41,122 nt of DNA from Candidatus Peribacteria bacterium. GTDB lineage: Bacteria > Patescibacteriota > Gracilibacteria > Peribacterales > Peribacteraceae. The DNA is taken from NCBI GenBank assembly GCA_943357915.1, contig CALRGQ010000007.1, positions 1-41,122 of the forward strand, in the 5' to 3' direction. A model generated the notes under the pieces. That model searched no databases. It was not told the DNA's origin and was given only the letters and a program-made list of their open reading frames with translations. Shown here piece by piece: positions 23,552 to 32,282 of the stretch (the first letter of the stretch is position 1; every line of letters starts with the position of its first letter). The position numbers were made by a program, and so were the translations under genes.

Positions 23552-24880
23552 ATGTACGTCAGATTCGCCTCTTTCAGCATCGGTATAGGTTTGCTGCTCT
23601 ACGCTACACCTGTGGCTGCAGCAGCCTCCAGCATGACGTATAACGACGGTCATCACATCATCTCAGTTTCGGTTACTGCTCATCCCGAGTGGCGTCAGAC
23701 AAAGCGAGTGTGGTTGTATCGAGGGGTGGAAGCTGTGCCTCCGGCCAGATTTAAAACCTGTGGGGATGATGACATTGTTGATCCTGCAGCCGACGCTAAA
23801 GCTATGGCCGCCAAGGGTTGGACGTGGGAAGAGCGAACCGACTGGAATGCAGACGCTATAAAACGCACGATCGAAACTGAGGTGTCATCGAAGCTAGATC
23901 GCCCAGCCGGTAGTGTGATCATTAGTCGCAATGCGACAGGAAGCATTGTTTTTGATGGCATCGGGCTCACGGGACGTAAGGTAAACGCTACTCTTGCAGC
24001 CTCGCTGACGCTGAAAGCACTGGAAAATAGCGTCGCGACCGTGCAACTTCCCGTCGAGGAAACTCAGCCGATCGTCGACGTCCGTGATGCAGAATTACAG
24101 GCAATGGGCATTCGTGAAGTTGTGACGATCGGTGAATCTGTCTTCACAAAATCGCCGGTGAATCGGAGACATAACATCCAAGTCGGTCTTGCCAAGTTCA
24201 ACGGTCATCTCATTCCGCAAGGCAGCATCTTTTCGTTTGTTGAAATCCTCGGACCGGTGACTGCCGCTACCGGTTACCGAAAAGAACTTGTGATCCAAGG
24301 CAATGAAACGCTCCCAGACTACGGAGGCGGCCTGTGCCAAGTGAGCTCCACTGCGTACCGTGGGCCATGGGAATACGGCATGCCGATCGTCCAGCGTAAG
24401 AACCATAGTTACTCCGTGAGTTACTACAGTCCTCAAGGCACTGATGCGACAATTTACCCACCAAGTGTTGACATGAAATTCCGCAACGACACACCGGGTT
24501 CCCTTCTCATCCAAACAGCATCCGATGCTGAAGATCGCGCATTTTTTATCTATTACGGCACGCGTGATGCCCGCACGTCAGAAGTGACCGGACCATATAT
24601 TTATGACCGTATCGGAGCACCGAAAGAAGAAAAAATTTCCTACACCACTGATATCCCCGTCGGTGCAAAACGTAAAGCAGGTGAACGGCATGATGGCATG
24701 AAGGCGATCTGGTATCGCGAAGTCACGATGCCCGGTTCCGGCGCAGTTCTGGAACGTTATTACTCTGCATATCAGGCCCGTCCACTCTATTGGCAAATCG
24801 GCGTCACGGCTGAGGACATACTCAAGCGTACTTCAGGAGATTTGAGTGAAATGCCGAGCTGGCTCCCGAGCAAACCTTGA
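23552..24880 (+). CDS. VanW family exported protein
   Basis: A 442-residue exported protein. A signal peptide (about residues 1-25, ending PVAAAA) is followed by a region of about 150 residues resembling the putative peptidoglycan-binding domain that precedes VanW (IISRNATGSIVFDGIGLTGR). The VanW domain (about 205-330) includes RRHNIQVGLAKFNGHLIPQG, IFSFVEILGPVTAATGYRKE and YGGGLCQVSSTAYRG. A C-terminal beta stretch (about 340-430) resembles a G5-like domain. VanW proteins are widespread in Gram-positives and CPR; their activity in the cell wall is not known. The last 94 bp overlap the convergent recO gene. Confidence 0.93.
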   Translation: MYVRFASFSIGIGLLLYATPVAAAASSMTYNDGHHIISVSVTAHPEWRQTKRVWLYRGVEAVPPARFKTCGDDDIVDPAADAKAMAAKGWTWEERTDWNADAIKRTIETEVSSKLDRPAGSVIISRNATGSIVFDGIGLTGRKVNATLAASLTLKALENSVATVQLPVEETQPIVDVRDAELQAMGIREVVTIGESVFTKSPVNRRHNIQVGLAKFNGHLIPQGSIFSFVEILGPVTAATGYRKELVIQGNETLPDYGGGLCQVSSTAYRGPWEYGMPIVQRKNHSYSVSYYSPQGTDATIYPPSVDMKFRNDTPGSLLIQTASDAEDRAFFIYYGTRDARTSEVTGPYIYDRIGAPKEEKISYTTDIPVGAKRKAGERHDGMKAIWYREVTMPGSGAVLERYYSAYQARPLYWQIGVTAEDILKRTSGDLSEMPSWLPSKP

Positions 24881-25452
24881 AGGAACCGCCCGATTTCAAC
24901 CGAGAGGCTATCTCCAAGAACCGTCATATCCGTGAGCCGAATATCATCAAGAGTGTTGAGGATTTGTGCGAATGCCGGTGAAAGCCGTACAGGTGTAGAT
25001 GCTGCAGACGGCAGATAGCCAAGCAGTTTCAGAAGCTTCAGCGTGTATAACCGCAGCGCCGTCGTTGGTACCGTAGAACCGCATGCTCGCAAAAACTCAG
25101 CCGTGAGATCGTACACATCCGGAAGATCCAAGCCGTCTTCCGTGAGCGCCAGCAAAAGCTCGATCCCTTGCGCCGCACACGAAAAACGTTGCGCATCACA
25201 CCAGGCAGCGCTGTTTGCATCTAGGCACTCCACAGAAATAACCGAGTTACCAAACGAGTGCTGTTCCCAGGTCACGCTGATCCGATGCAATGGCAACAGT
25301 CCGCGGCCGCGGCGGCTCTGAATTTTACGAGCACCCGTCGCGCGAACAGTGATCCGGCCACTGTCTCGCGTGAAGAGAACACAGAAACGATCCGTCTCTC
25401 CAACGTTGTGGCTCCGGAGAACGATGGCCTCATCGGTATGTGAATGTGGCAC
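24787..25452 (-). CDS. recO: DNA repair protein RecO
   Basis: Recombination mediator that loads RecA together with RecR. The 221 residues start with an OB fold (DEAIVLRSHNVGETDRFCVL, FTRDSGRITVRATGARK) and continue with a helical domain (SCAAQGIELLLALTEDGLDLP, TALRLYTLKLLKLLGYLP). No zinc-finger CxxC pairs are present, as in E. coli RecO. The start is GTG 25452, directly after the ftsX stop (3-nt gap), so it is translated from the ftsX message. The C-terminal 31 codons overlap the 3' end of the convergent vanW-like gene; the end is slightly short, so a recent extension into the neighbour is possible. Confidence 0.9.
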   Translation of the reverse strand: MPHSHTDEAIVLRSHNVGETDRFCVLFTRDSGRITVRATGARKIQSRRGRGLLPLHRISVTWEQHSFGNSVISVECLDANSAAWCDAQRFSCAAQGIELLLALTEDGLDLPDVYDLTAEFLRACGSTVPTTALRLYTLKLLKLLGYLPSAASTPVRLSPAFAQILNTLDDIRLTDMTVLGDSLSVEIGRFLQGLLGSQLGISLKSPEVRLSMSSAVTPICQ

Positions 25453-25455
25453 GGA

Positions 25456-26433
25456 TTATTGGGGATACGAAGTCGACAAAAGAGAGTGTGACATCTGGCC
25501 ACGAAATGCGATCAGTGTGCCAACAATGGAGAGCGCCAGAGCAAGCACAAGTTCGGTCACGATGATCCATGGTGCCAATTGCAAGAGCACGAATCCGGTA
25601 GTAGAACTCCACGTACTGAAGATGCCATCACTTGCGAGCACAGGAAGAAAATGTGGCAAAAGAAGAATAAGGGCGCCTTCCAGAAGAAGTGATGCCGCAA
25701 GTGCGACGAGTAGCATGCAGGTCATTTCCACGAAAAACGGAAACAAAATTTCCATCCGACCGGCACCCACAAGTTGCTGTACAAAAAGTTCCTGACGCTT
25801 ACTGAGTGCACGACGCCGAATGAGCTCGATAACCACAAACAACAGGACAATGACTGCAAGTCCTACGATGAAAAAGAGGACGATCCGCACACTCGAAACA
25901 ACATGTGTCAGCTGCTCCACTTGCTGTTGTTGATCAGTCGTTGTTGTCAGAAACGTAGGATCAACAACCGCAGCAAATACCGGCTGTTTCAGGAACTGTA
26001 GAAATGCGGGGTAATCTTCCAGTCGCCTCAGGCGTACGCCCATGGTATCCGGAAACGGATTTTCAATGCCGAATTTCACGAGAAACTCGATGAGGGTGGG
26101 ATCTTTCTTTTTTTGACGTGCAAATGCCTGCTCCCGCGTGATATAGACCGTATCCTCGATGTATGGAAGCTGCCCTAAATTTTGGTACAGATCCTGAATC
26201 TGTGCATCGGTGGCAGTCGCCCTGATCTGTAACCGCAGGTCTGTGCGTTCCCTCAGGAGTACGACACCCCCCTGCACCCCGACTGCCAAAAGCACGATGA
26301 TCTGCGCAAGTAGAATGACGCCAAAGAGCGAACCGACCGCTGTCCCAAATCCTTTCTCTCGAAACACATTCACGATGCCGCGCTTTGCGGACCTCCGGAA
26401 GAATACCGTTGCCATGAGCGTTTCACGCAGCAT
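25456..26433 (-). CDS. ftsX: Cell division protein FtsX
   Basis: The membrane partner of FtsE that activates peptidoglycan hydrolases at the septum. The 325 residues have the expected layout: short cytoplasmic N-terminus (FFRRSAKRGIVNVFREKG), TM1 (about 30-55), extracellular loop with YIEDTVYITREQAFARQ and FGIENPFPDTMGVRL, then three TMs (VRIVLFFIVGLAVIVLLFVV; VEMTCMLLVALAASLLLEG; LAPWIIVTELVLALALSIVG). ATG 26433 is chosen because TACACT (26441-26446) sits 7 nt upstream; ATG 26415 is also possible. FtsE is not adjacent, unlike in most bacteria. recO follows at 3 nt. Confidence 0.92.
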   Translation of the reverse strand: MLRETLMATVFFRRSAKRGIVNVFREKGFGTAVGSLFGVILLAQIIVLLAVGVQGGVVLLRERTDLRLQIRATATDAQIQDLYQNLGQLPYIEDTVYITREQAFARQKKKDPTLIEFLVKFGIENPFPDTMGVRLRRLEDYPAFLQFLKQPVFAAVVDPTFLTTTTDQQQQVEQLTHVVSSVRIVLFFIVGLAVIVLLFVVIELIRRRALSKRQELFVQQLVGAGRMEILFPFFVEMTCMLLVALAASLLLEGALILLLPHFLPVLASDGIFSTWSSTTGFVLLQLAPWIIVTELVLALALSIVGTLIAFRGQMSHSLLSTSYPQ

Positions 26434-26461
26434 GGATATCAGTGTACCAATGACTATGGAT

Positions 26462-27073
26462 TTATGCGATGTTCTCCATTCCCGTGTCAGTGCGCTCAGA
26501 GATCCGACCCGCCATCTCCAAACATTCCTGCACTCGCAGATTTTCAGGATCAATCTCCAGTGCGCGTTCCAGAAGCGCTCTTGCCTTCGGGAATTCCTTC
26601 ATTTTGAGATACACAACACCAAGATCACACAAAATCAGCGGGTTATGACTTTCCAAATTAAGTGCCCGTTCCAGTGTCACCACTCCTTCCACAGTGTGTC
26701 CGGCAGAAAAGAGTGACCAACCAAGGCACCGCAAAATTTCCGGATTATTTGGTTCCAGTCGATTGGCAATTTTCAGTGAACTAATAGATCTCTCCCATTC
26801 CTCCCGCACTGAAGCGATGAAACCAAGAACATAGTGACTATCAAAACGATTCGCATCGAGAACAACGGCATGTTTCGCTGCAACCTCTGCACGATCATAT
26901 CTCTCCAGACTGAGTTCGTTATCGGCAATTTCCTCCAGTGCTGTAATGTTGTTGGGATCCTTCGCCAAAATCCCTTCTAACAGAACAAGTGCTTCCTCAT
27001 GACGTGACTCAAGCTTGAGCTGCTCGGCTTGTTCAAGGAGATGCTTGATGATGTCATGATGTGGAGTGGACAT
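26462..27073 (-). CDS. TPR-repeat protein
   Basis: A 203-residue protein made of about five tetratricopeptide repeats (for example ALVLLEGILAKDPNNITALE, SISSLKIANRLEPNNPEILR, ARALLERALEIDPENLRVQE). Such domains bind other proteins; no enzymatic part and no signal peptide is present. TATACT (27083-27088) lies 9 nt before ATG 27073. It stands between the pilin-like gene and ftsX on the same strand, each with its own -10 box. Confidence 0.88.
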   Translation of the reverse strand: MSTPHHDIIKHLLEQAEQLKLESRHEEALVLLEGILAKDPNNITALEEIADNELSLERYDRAEVAAKHAVVLDANRFDSHYVLGFIASVREEWERSISSLKIANRLEPNNPEILRCLGWSLFSAGHTVEGVVTLERALNLESHNPLILCDLGVVYLKMKEFPKARALLERALEIDPENLRVQECLEMAGRISERTDTGMENIA

Positions 27074-27082
27074 CGAGAAGAG

Positions 27083-27088
27083 AGTATA
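27083..27088 (-). promoter_or_regulatory. -10 box TATACT before TPR gene
   Basis: Read on the minus strand, TATACT lies 9 nt before the ATG; the spacer has CTCTCTTCT and no purine-rich ribosome site. Confidence 0.6.
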
Positions 27089-27097
27089 ACACCAAAA

Positions 27098-27436
27098 TCA
27101 ACCAGCGATGACGTACACCGCAGTCGAAAGAATAAGCCAGGAACTGAGGATAATTGCCAGGCCAATCAATGATGCCTTCATAATTTTCTTACCGTTACTC
27201 AGTATGGCATCACTACCACCGGAACCAACCATCAGGATACAGCCAATGAGAAAGAGCGCAGTTGCAAGCAGTCCACTCCATAGAAGTAGAAGATTCACGA
27301 TACCCGCAAAAATACTGGGAATAGTACTCGTCACACCGGTATCGACACACACCTGATGCGGAAGGCACACGGCGAGCGCAACCATCGGAGACAGTAACCA
27401 GACCGCGCCGAGGAGAAGGACATGCTGTAGACGCAT
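27098..27436 (-). CDS. T4SS-pilin-like small membrane protein
   Basis: A 112-residue protein. A signal sequence (QHVLLLGAVWLLSPMVALA) is followed by a short Cys-containing exported part (CLPHQVCVDTG) and two hydrophobic helices (about residues 45-67, LLLLWSGLLATALFLIGCIL, and 85-108, SLIGLAIILSSWLILSTAVY) separated by MVGSGGSDAILSNGKKIMK. The G-G-loop-K-K arrangement matches the VirB2-like/Mbov_0395 pilin group common in CPR. A role in a pilus or conjugation-like channel is inferred only from this resemblance. ATG 27436 is supported by TACAAT 6 nt upstream (27443-27448); a long open frame upstream to 27841 is antisense to the PBP gene. Confidence 0.75.
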   Translation of the reverse strand: MRLQHVLLLGAVWLLSPMVALAVCLPHQVCVDTGVTSTIPSIFAGIVNLLLLWSGLLATALFLIGCILMVGSGGSDAILSNGKKIMKASLIGLAIILSSWLILSTAVYVIAG

Positions 27437-27442
27437 CTGAAT

Positions 27443-27448
27443 ATTGTA
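27443..27448 (-). promoter_or_regulatory. -10 box TACAAT, leaderless start of pilin-like gene
   Basis: On the minus strand TACAAT lies 6 nt before ATG 27436. It decides between several possible starts in this long open frame. Confidence 0.6.
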
Positions 27449-27529
27449 CCACATCACACCCGTAAACTGAAGAGCGTTCACGTGGCATGTATTGAGTCTC
27501 TGAGCCATCTGCTCTAGACTGCCGTGTCC

Positions 27530-30436
27530 ATGATCGACTTTGGTTTTCATACCCGCAACATCGGCGAAAATGCTGATGCTGACCGAACGACTATGACGCA
27601 CGCACAGCGGAAGATCCATACTTTCCGGAAACATGCAGGAGCCAGCCATGGAACAGGTATTTTTCGGCGCATGATGCAAAGCATTGTTGGATTCGTAGGG
27701 AAACCACGAACCAGGAATCAATGGTTCAAACTGATACTGAAAGTTTTTGGCGGACTTGCTGGATTTGGTGCCATTGCTGTAGTCATTTTGTGGTTCACAC
27801 TCCCGAATATCGATGACCCGATGACGATGTTTCCCGCGCAAAGTACTGTCATTCTGGATCGTAACGGTATTGAGCTCTATCGGCTTTTTTCAGAACAAGA
27901 TCGGACGTACGTTCCGAGTGCAAGCATTAGTCCATTTGTGAAACAAGCGACAATTGCGATCGAAGATGAGAGGTTCCTATCGCGTAGTGCATGTTTCGAT
28001 GTCATTGGTTTTGTTCGCGCTTCGCTCAGCCAAATTGCTCCCAGCATGTTCGTTCGTTCCGGAGGATCCACACTGACACAACAGTTTGCGGGCAATGCCC
28101 TAGTCGGCCGTAAACGGTCCATTACACGCAAAATACGTGAGCTCATGCTGGCCTGTGAGCTTGAACGGAAATACAACAAAGACGAGCTTCTGGAGCTGTA
28201 CCTCAACTGGATCCCCTACGGGCACAATGCCTATGGCATCGAGCAGGCTTCCAAGAACTACTTTGGCATCAGTGCCACTGATCTCACGCTCGCACAGGCG
28301 TCCATACTCGCATCGCTCCCCCAACGACCTTCGTATTTCAATCCGTACGGCTCGCACCTCGTGACGACTGTATCGGACACAACGAAACTAGATATTCAGT
28401 CTGGAAAAATCAAAGCAACTTCTGAGATCCCGGATGCCGCAGTGCGCATTGGACTTATCGGAACGCGCATAGGTTCAGGTTCAACCTCGCTGTACATTGG
28501 CGGACGCACCGATCAGGTTATTCGAAATATGCTCGATCAAGGCAAGATCACTTCTGAGGATCAGGCCAAGGCACTGGAAGAATTGCAAAAGATAGAATTC
28601 TCTCCGGGAAGGCAAAATATTCGCGCGCCACACTTTGTTCTAAAGATTCAGAGCGAAGTGCAAGAGTTGCTGGGAATCAATGAAACTATTCTGGAGCAAG
28701 GCGGATTTAGGATCCAAACGACACTGGACTGGAACTTGCAGCAAGCTGCTGAGAAAGCAGTGGAAAGCCATAAAGATGATATTCAGAAACGTTTCGGTGC
28801 CGCAAATATCGCACTGGTGTCACTCGCGCCACAAACTCGCGAGGTCATGGCCTATGTTGGTAATGCCGACTTCAATGACGACGAACACCAAGGGAAGATC
28901 GATATGGCTCAGGCTGCACGTCAGCCGGGTTCCAGTTTCAAACCATTCGCGTACCTGACTGCCTTCGAGGCGGGCTACGGTCCCGGGTCTGTCACCTGGG
29001 ACGTCCCCACAAAATTTGGTACCGATCAGCCGGCAAACTATGACAGCACATTTTGGGGGCTCACAACCATGCGTCTTGCTCTTGGTGGTTCCCGGAATAT
29101 TCCGGCCATCAAAGCATTCTTTTTAGGCGGCGGTGAAGACGCACTTCTCTCACTTGCAACGCGCATGGGAGTACCGTCACCGTCTGAGCAAAAAGCGACG
29201 ATCCGAAAGACACAACCGAATTTTGACTACGGCTGGCCGCTCGCGATCGGCGCTGCGGAAGTACCGCTCACCGAAATGGTGCAGGGCTACGCGACCATTG
29301 CCGATGGCGGAAATTTCCTGCCCATGAAAAGTATTTTAAAAATCGAAGATAAAGACGGAAATATTCGGTATCTGCCAAAAGATGAGATTGCTCACCAAGT
29401 CATTGACGAACGTTATACGGCGCAAATCACGTCTATCCTCAGCGACGTCTCAGCTCGTCCGAATGACTACTGGAAGAGCATTCTTTCTATTCCTGGCTAC
29501 GAAGCTGCGGCCAAAACCGGTACCAGTAACAAATGTCTGGAACGCGACAAGAAAAACAACTGCACACTACGCAGACCAGAAAGCACCTGGACAATCGGTT
29601 TCACACCAAACCTTATTACCGGCGTCTGGGCCGGTAACGCAACCAGCCAATCGTTATTCGATAAAGCCGATGGACTGACAACTGCCGCACCCGTGTGGCA
29701 CGACTACATGGTCAGCGCACATAAGAAGCTGGAAAACAGGCGGACAGCCTTCGTGCTCCCCTCCCGTCTCTCTCGGCCACAGATCTCACGGCTATCCGGA
29801 GAATTGGCGTCTGTATGCACACCCGTACATCTCCGCAGTACCGATCTTTTCCTGGATGAAAATATTCCATCAGTAGAAGACCCTGCGTGTGTCTTACTAC
29901 GAGTCGATAAAGTCACTGGACTTCTTTCCTCTCTTAGCTGCCCTGCAGATGCCGTCGAAGAGCGTGCGTTCTTTATCCCAAAGAGCGAACTGCCGACGCG
30001 TTGGCCACTGTGGGAAACCGGCGTGCAGGACTGGGTGACGAAACAGATGGAAGTATGGAACTCCAACGAAGCACACTCAGGTTCACTCTTGCAGCTCCCC
30101 GTCGCACCCACGCAAGAATGTGACATGGCTCTAACGCCGGGTCGTGATGTAAAACCCGAAGTCACGATCCTCTCGCCGTCAGCCGGAGCTACCGTCTCTT
30201 ATCCGGCATTTCCCGTAGAGCTCGAACTCAGCCGAGGTTCGGCGTTTAGCGAAGTAAAATACAATATCGACAGCAAAGCATCGTTCTCGTTCACGGAACC
30301 ACCGTTCAATTCACGATCAATTCGTCTGCCCAGAACAGTTGATCGAGAAGGTACACACACGCTCACGGTGACCGTGACCGATAAATACTTTAATACGGCA
30401 ACAACGTCGACGACGTTTAGGTTTGGGGGGCAGTAG
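27530..30436 (+). CDS. Class A penicillin-binding protein (PBP1A/1C type)
   Basis: Bifunctional peptidoglycan synthase of 968 residues. An N-terminal cytoplasmic region (about 1-70) and one TM (LAGFGAIAVVILWFTLP) lead to the GT51 domain (about 110-290: ATIAIEDERFLSRS with the catalytic Glu, GGSTLTQQFAGNAL, RKIRELMLACELERKYNKDE). The transpeptidase domain has S468-S-F-K471, the SRN motif in GGSRNIPA, and KTG in AAKTGTSNKC. A PBP1C-like C-terminal beta domain (about 870-968) follows. ATG 27530 has TAGACT 9 nt upstream; GTG 27524 and ATG 27593 are alternatives. Its last 20 bp overlap the convergent ABC transporter gene. Confidence 0.95.
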   Translation: MIDFGFHTRNIGENADADRTTMTHAQRKIHTFRKHAGASHGTGIFRRMMQSIVGFVGKPRTRNQWFKLILKVFGGLAGFGAIAVVILWFTLPNIDDPMTMFPAQSTVILDRNGIELYRLFSEQDRTYVPSASISPFVKQATIAIEDERFLSRSACFDVIGFVRASLSQIAPSMFVRSGGSTLTQQFAGNALVGRKRSITRKIRELMLACELERKYNKDELLELYLNWIPYGHNAYGIEQASKNYFGISATDLTLAQASILASLPQRPSYFNPYGSHLVTTVSDTTKLDIQSGKIKATSEIPDAAVRIGLIGTRIGSGSTSLYIGGRTDQVIRNMLDQGKITSEDQAKALEELQKIEFSPGRQNIRAPHFVLKIQSEVQELLGINETILEQGGFRIQTTLDWNLQQAAEKAVESHKDDIQKRFGAANIALVSLAPQTREVMAYVGNADFNDDEHQGKIDMAQAARQPGSSFKPFAYLTAFEAGYGPGSVTWDVPTKFGTDQPANYDSTFWGLTTMRLALGGSRNIPAIKAFFLGGGEDALLSLATRMGVPSPSEQKATIRKTQPNFDYGWPLAIGAAEVPLTEMVQGYATIADGGNFLPMKSILKIEDKDGNIRYLPKDEIAHQVIDERYTAQITSILSDVSARPNDYWKSILSIPGYEAAAKTGTSNKCLERDKKNNCTLRRPESTWTIGFTPNLITGVWAGNATSQSLFDKADGLTTAAPVWHDYMVSAHKKLENRRTAFVLPSRLSRPQISRLSGELASVCTPVHLRSTDLFLDENIPSVEDPACVLLRVDKVTGLLSSLSCPADAVEERAFFIPKSELPTRWPLWETGVQDWVTKQMEVWNSNEAHSGSLLQLPVAPTQECDMALTPGRDVKPEVTILSPSAGATVSYPAFPVELELSRGSAFSEVKYNIDSKASFSFTEPPFNSRSIRLPRTVDREGTHTLTVTVTDKYFNTATTSTTFRFGGQ

Positions 30437-32189
30437 TAATGTGATCCCGTTCCCGCTTCCACAGCGGATACAGAATGCCGCCTTCGCCGAGCAAATTCTT
30501 CGGTGTATCGTGCGCGATCACTCGGCCATCTTTAAAGACATACGCTTCATCAAACATCGGAAGTAAATATAATTTATGGAGCGACGATACAACGCAACGG
30601 TCAGCAAATTTCTTGAACAGATTTTCGTAAATAGCTCGTTCGTTAGCGGGATCCACAGAACTTGTCGGCTCATCAAGCAAAATAATGCCACTCTTTTTGG
30701 CCGCGAAAAATCCACGAGCGAGTGCGAGGCGTTGCTTCTCGCCACCACTCAGATTCACTCCTTTTTCTGCGGTATTGGTTTCGAGGCCATCGGGTAATTT
30801 TTTAAGGACGGATTCAAAACGTGCGAGCCGAATATCATCCATGATATCTGCTTTTGTATGACGGGTCCCAAGCGTGATGTTGTATCTGATCGTATTCTCA
30901 AAGATCTCTGGCTCCTGCGGGATGAGCGTCGTCGTTGACCCCACATCTTTCAGCCCATGACGAAGTGGCTTCCCGTCACACCGAACTTCGGCACTCGACG
31001 CTGTTTCAAGGCCGCGGATCAGCACCATGAGTGTAGATTTGCCGCTACCACTCTCCCCGATAAATGCAATGCGCTTGCCACGTCGGAGCGTCAAAGCCAC
31101 GTTGCTGAGATGATGCGAACGATCGTCTTCATCTTTGTACGAAAAATGCAGTTTCTGAATAGAGATTTCTTTCCAGTTCGCAGGCAACCGACACGCATCA
31201 TGCGAATCAGCTTTGTCCGCTCGCAAAATAGGTTGTACGGTTTTCAGGTTTGCATACTGTTCAATGATCTGTCCGTACTTCCACGCAAACGTATAAAAAG
31301 CTCCTCCGATCTTCTGCAGATACTCGTAAAGCATGAAAAACGTCCCTGCAAGCAGCGGCAACCCAAGCGTAATATTCGTATATGCATACCACCCTAGTAC
31401 GCCAGCAGTTGTGACAGAGATGGCCATCGTCGCCATGAACCATTTCCACTCATTGAGCGCCGTTTCACGCTTAAAAATAGGGAAATGATGCGACATCCTA
31501 TGGAGTAATTCACTCTGCGTCAGTGCCTCCAGCCTGAGTGTGATCACCGTCGTAATATTCGTAATGTAGTCGTGCAGCACAGACGCAGCGCTATGATCTT
31601 TTTCGTTGATCTGGTCATAGAGAGGGAAAAGAATCCGATCAAAAGAAAATACGACGATGCATGCTGCGATCATCGCGCCTGCCGTGATGAGAGCGGCCAT
31701 CGGCAAGAGAAGCGACAAAGCAACGAGGGCTCCAATCGGACGGATCAACATCTCAATGAGCTGGAAACCATTTTCACTGAAATCGTAGAGCGAATTCGAG
31801 GCCTTACCGATACGGTTTATCGTACGGCCACTATGATGAGTTTTGTGCCATCGCAGCGGGAGAGCCGTCATGGTAGAAAACAAGTGCTGCTTAAATGCGA
31901 TGCGGATCTGAAATGCTGTCCGACGTTCTAGAATCCGTGCCGGACCATGCAATAACCAAGAGCCAGCGGAAAGAGAAACAAGTAGCCCAAGATAAAAGAA
32001 AATAACCGTAAGAGGTTTATCCCTCGTCGCAGCAGTCTGTACGCCATTGAGTAATTGTCCGACGGCATACGGTTCAAAAAGCCACACGATATTCGAGAGC
32101 ACGAACATCGTTGTATACAGCACAACGACAGGCCGTCTGTTTCCAGCGTAACGCCATAGAGCCGATACTAAAGCCAAAAAACCACGCAT
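30417..32189 (-). CDS. ABC transporter, fused permease and ATPase (exporter)
   Basis: A 590-residue half-transporter, expected to dimerise. Six membrane helices occupy about residues 1-310. The ATPase domain has Walker A GESGSGKST, a Q-loop, the signature LSGGEKQRLALARGF, Walker B GIILLDEPTSSVD and a switch histidine in VVSSLHKLYLL (the usual H-loop is VxHR; here SLHK). It belongs to the ABCB/MsbA-like exporter type; the cargo is unknown (lipid, peptide or drug). TATAAA lies 9 nt upstream of ATG 32189 on the minus strand. Overlaps the PBP gene end by 20 bp. Confidence 0.93.
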   Translation of the reverse strand: MRGFLALVSALWRYAGNRRPVVVLYTTMFVLSNIVWLFEPYAVGQLLNGVQTAATRDKPLTVIFFYLGLLVSLSAGSWLLHGPARILERRTAFQIRIAFKQHLFSTMTALPLRWHKTHHSGRTINRIGKASNSLYDFSENGFQLIEMLIRPIGALVALSLLLPMAALITAGAMIAACIVVFSFDRILFPLYDQINEKDHSAASVLHDYITNITTVITLRLEALTQSELLHRMSHHFPIFKRETALNEWKWFMATMAISVTTAGVLGWYAYTNITLGLPLLAGTFFMLYEYLQKIGGAFYTFAWKYGQIIEQYANLKTVQPILRADKADSHDACRLPANWKEISIQKLHFSYKDEDDRSHHLSNVALTLRRGKRIAFIGESGSGKSTLMVLIRGLETASSAEVRCDGKPLRHGLKDVGSTTTLIPQEPEIFENTIRYNITLGTRHTKADIMDDIRLARFESVLKKLPDGLETNTAEKGVNLSGGEKQRLALARGFFAAKKSGIILLDEPTSSVDPANERAIYENLFKKFADRCVVSSLHKLYLLPMFDEAYVFKDGRVIAHDTPKNLLGEGGILYPLWKRERDHITTAPQT

Positions 32190-32251
32190 GAGTGCACAGT
32201 TTATATCTCAACTATGTGCGCGTCTAGATGTGGGCAAATGCACAGTCATAG

Positions 32252-32280
32252 GTAGAGACGTGCGCGCCGCTCGTCTCTAC
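32252..32280. repeat. Perfect 9-bp palindrome GTAGAGACG/CGTCTCTAC
   Basis: Arms 32252-32260 and 32272-32280 enclose an 11-base GC-rich loop (TGCGCGCCGCT). It starts 3 bases beyond the yebC stop on the minus strand, and on the plus strand is followed by TTTT. GTAGAGACG palindromes of this kind occur as dispersed repeats in several bacteria; here it may act as an end-of-gene structure. Confidence 0.75.
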
Positions 32281-32282
32281 TT

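Noticed and set aside
27437-27841. Upstream extension of the pilin-like open frame
   Set aside because: It is antisense to the start of the PBP gene, lacks any family likeness, and a -10 box with signal peptide marks ATG 27436 instead.
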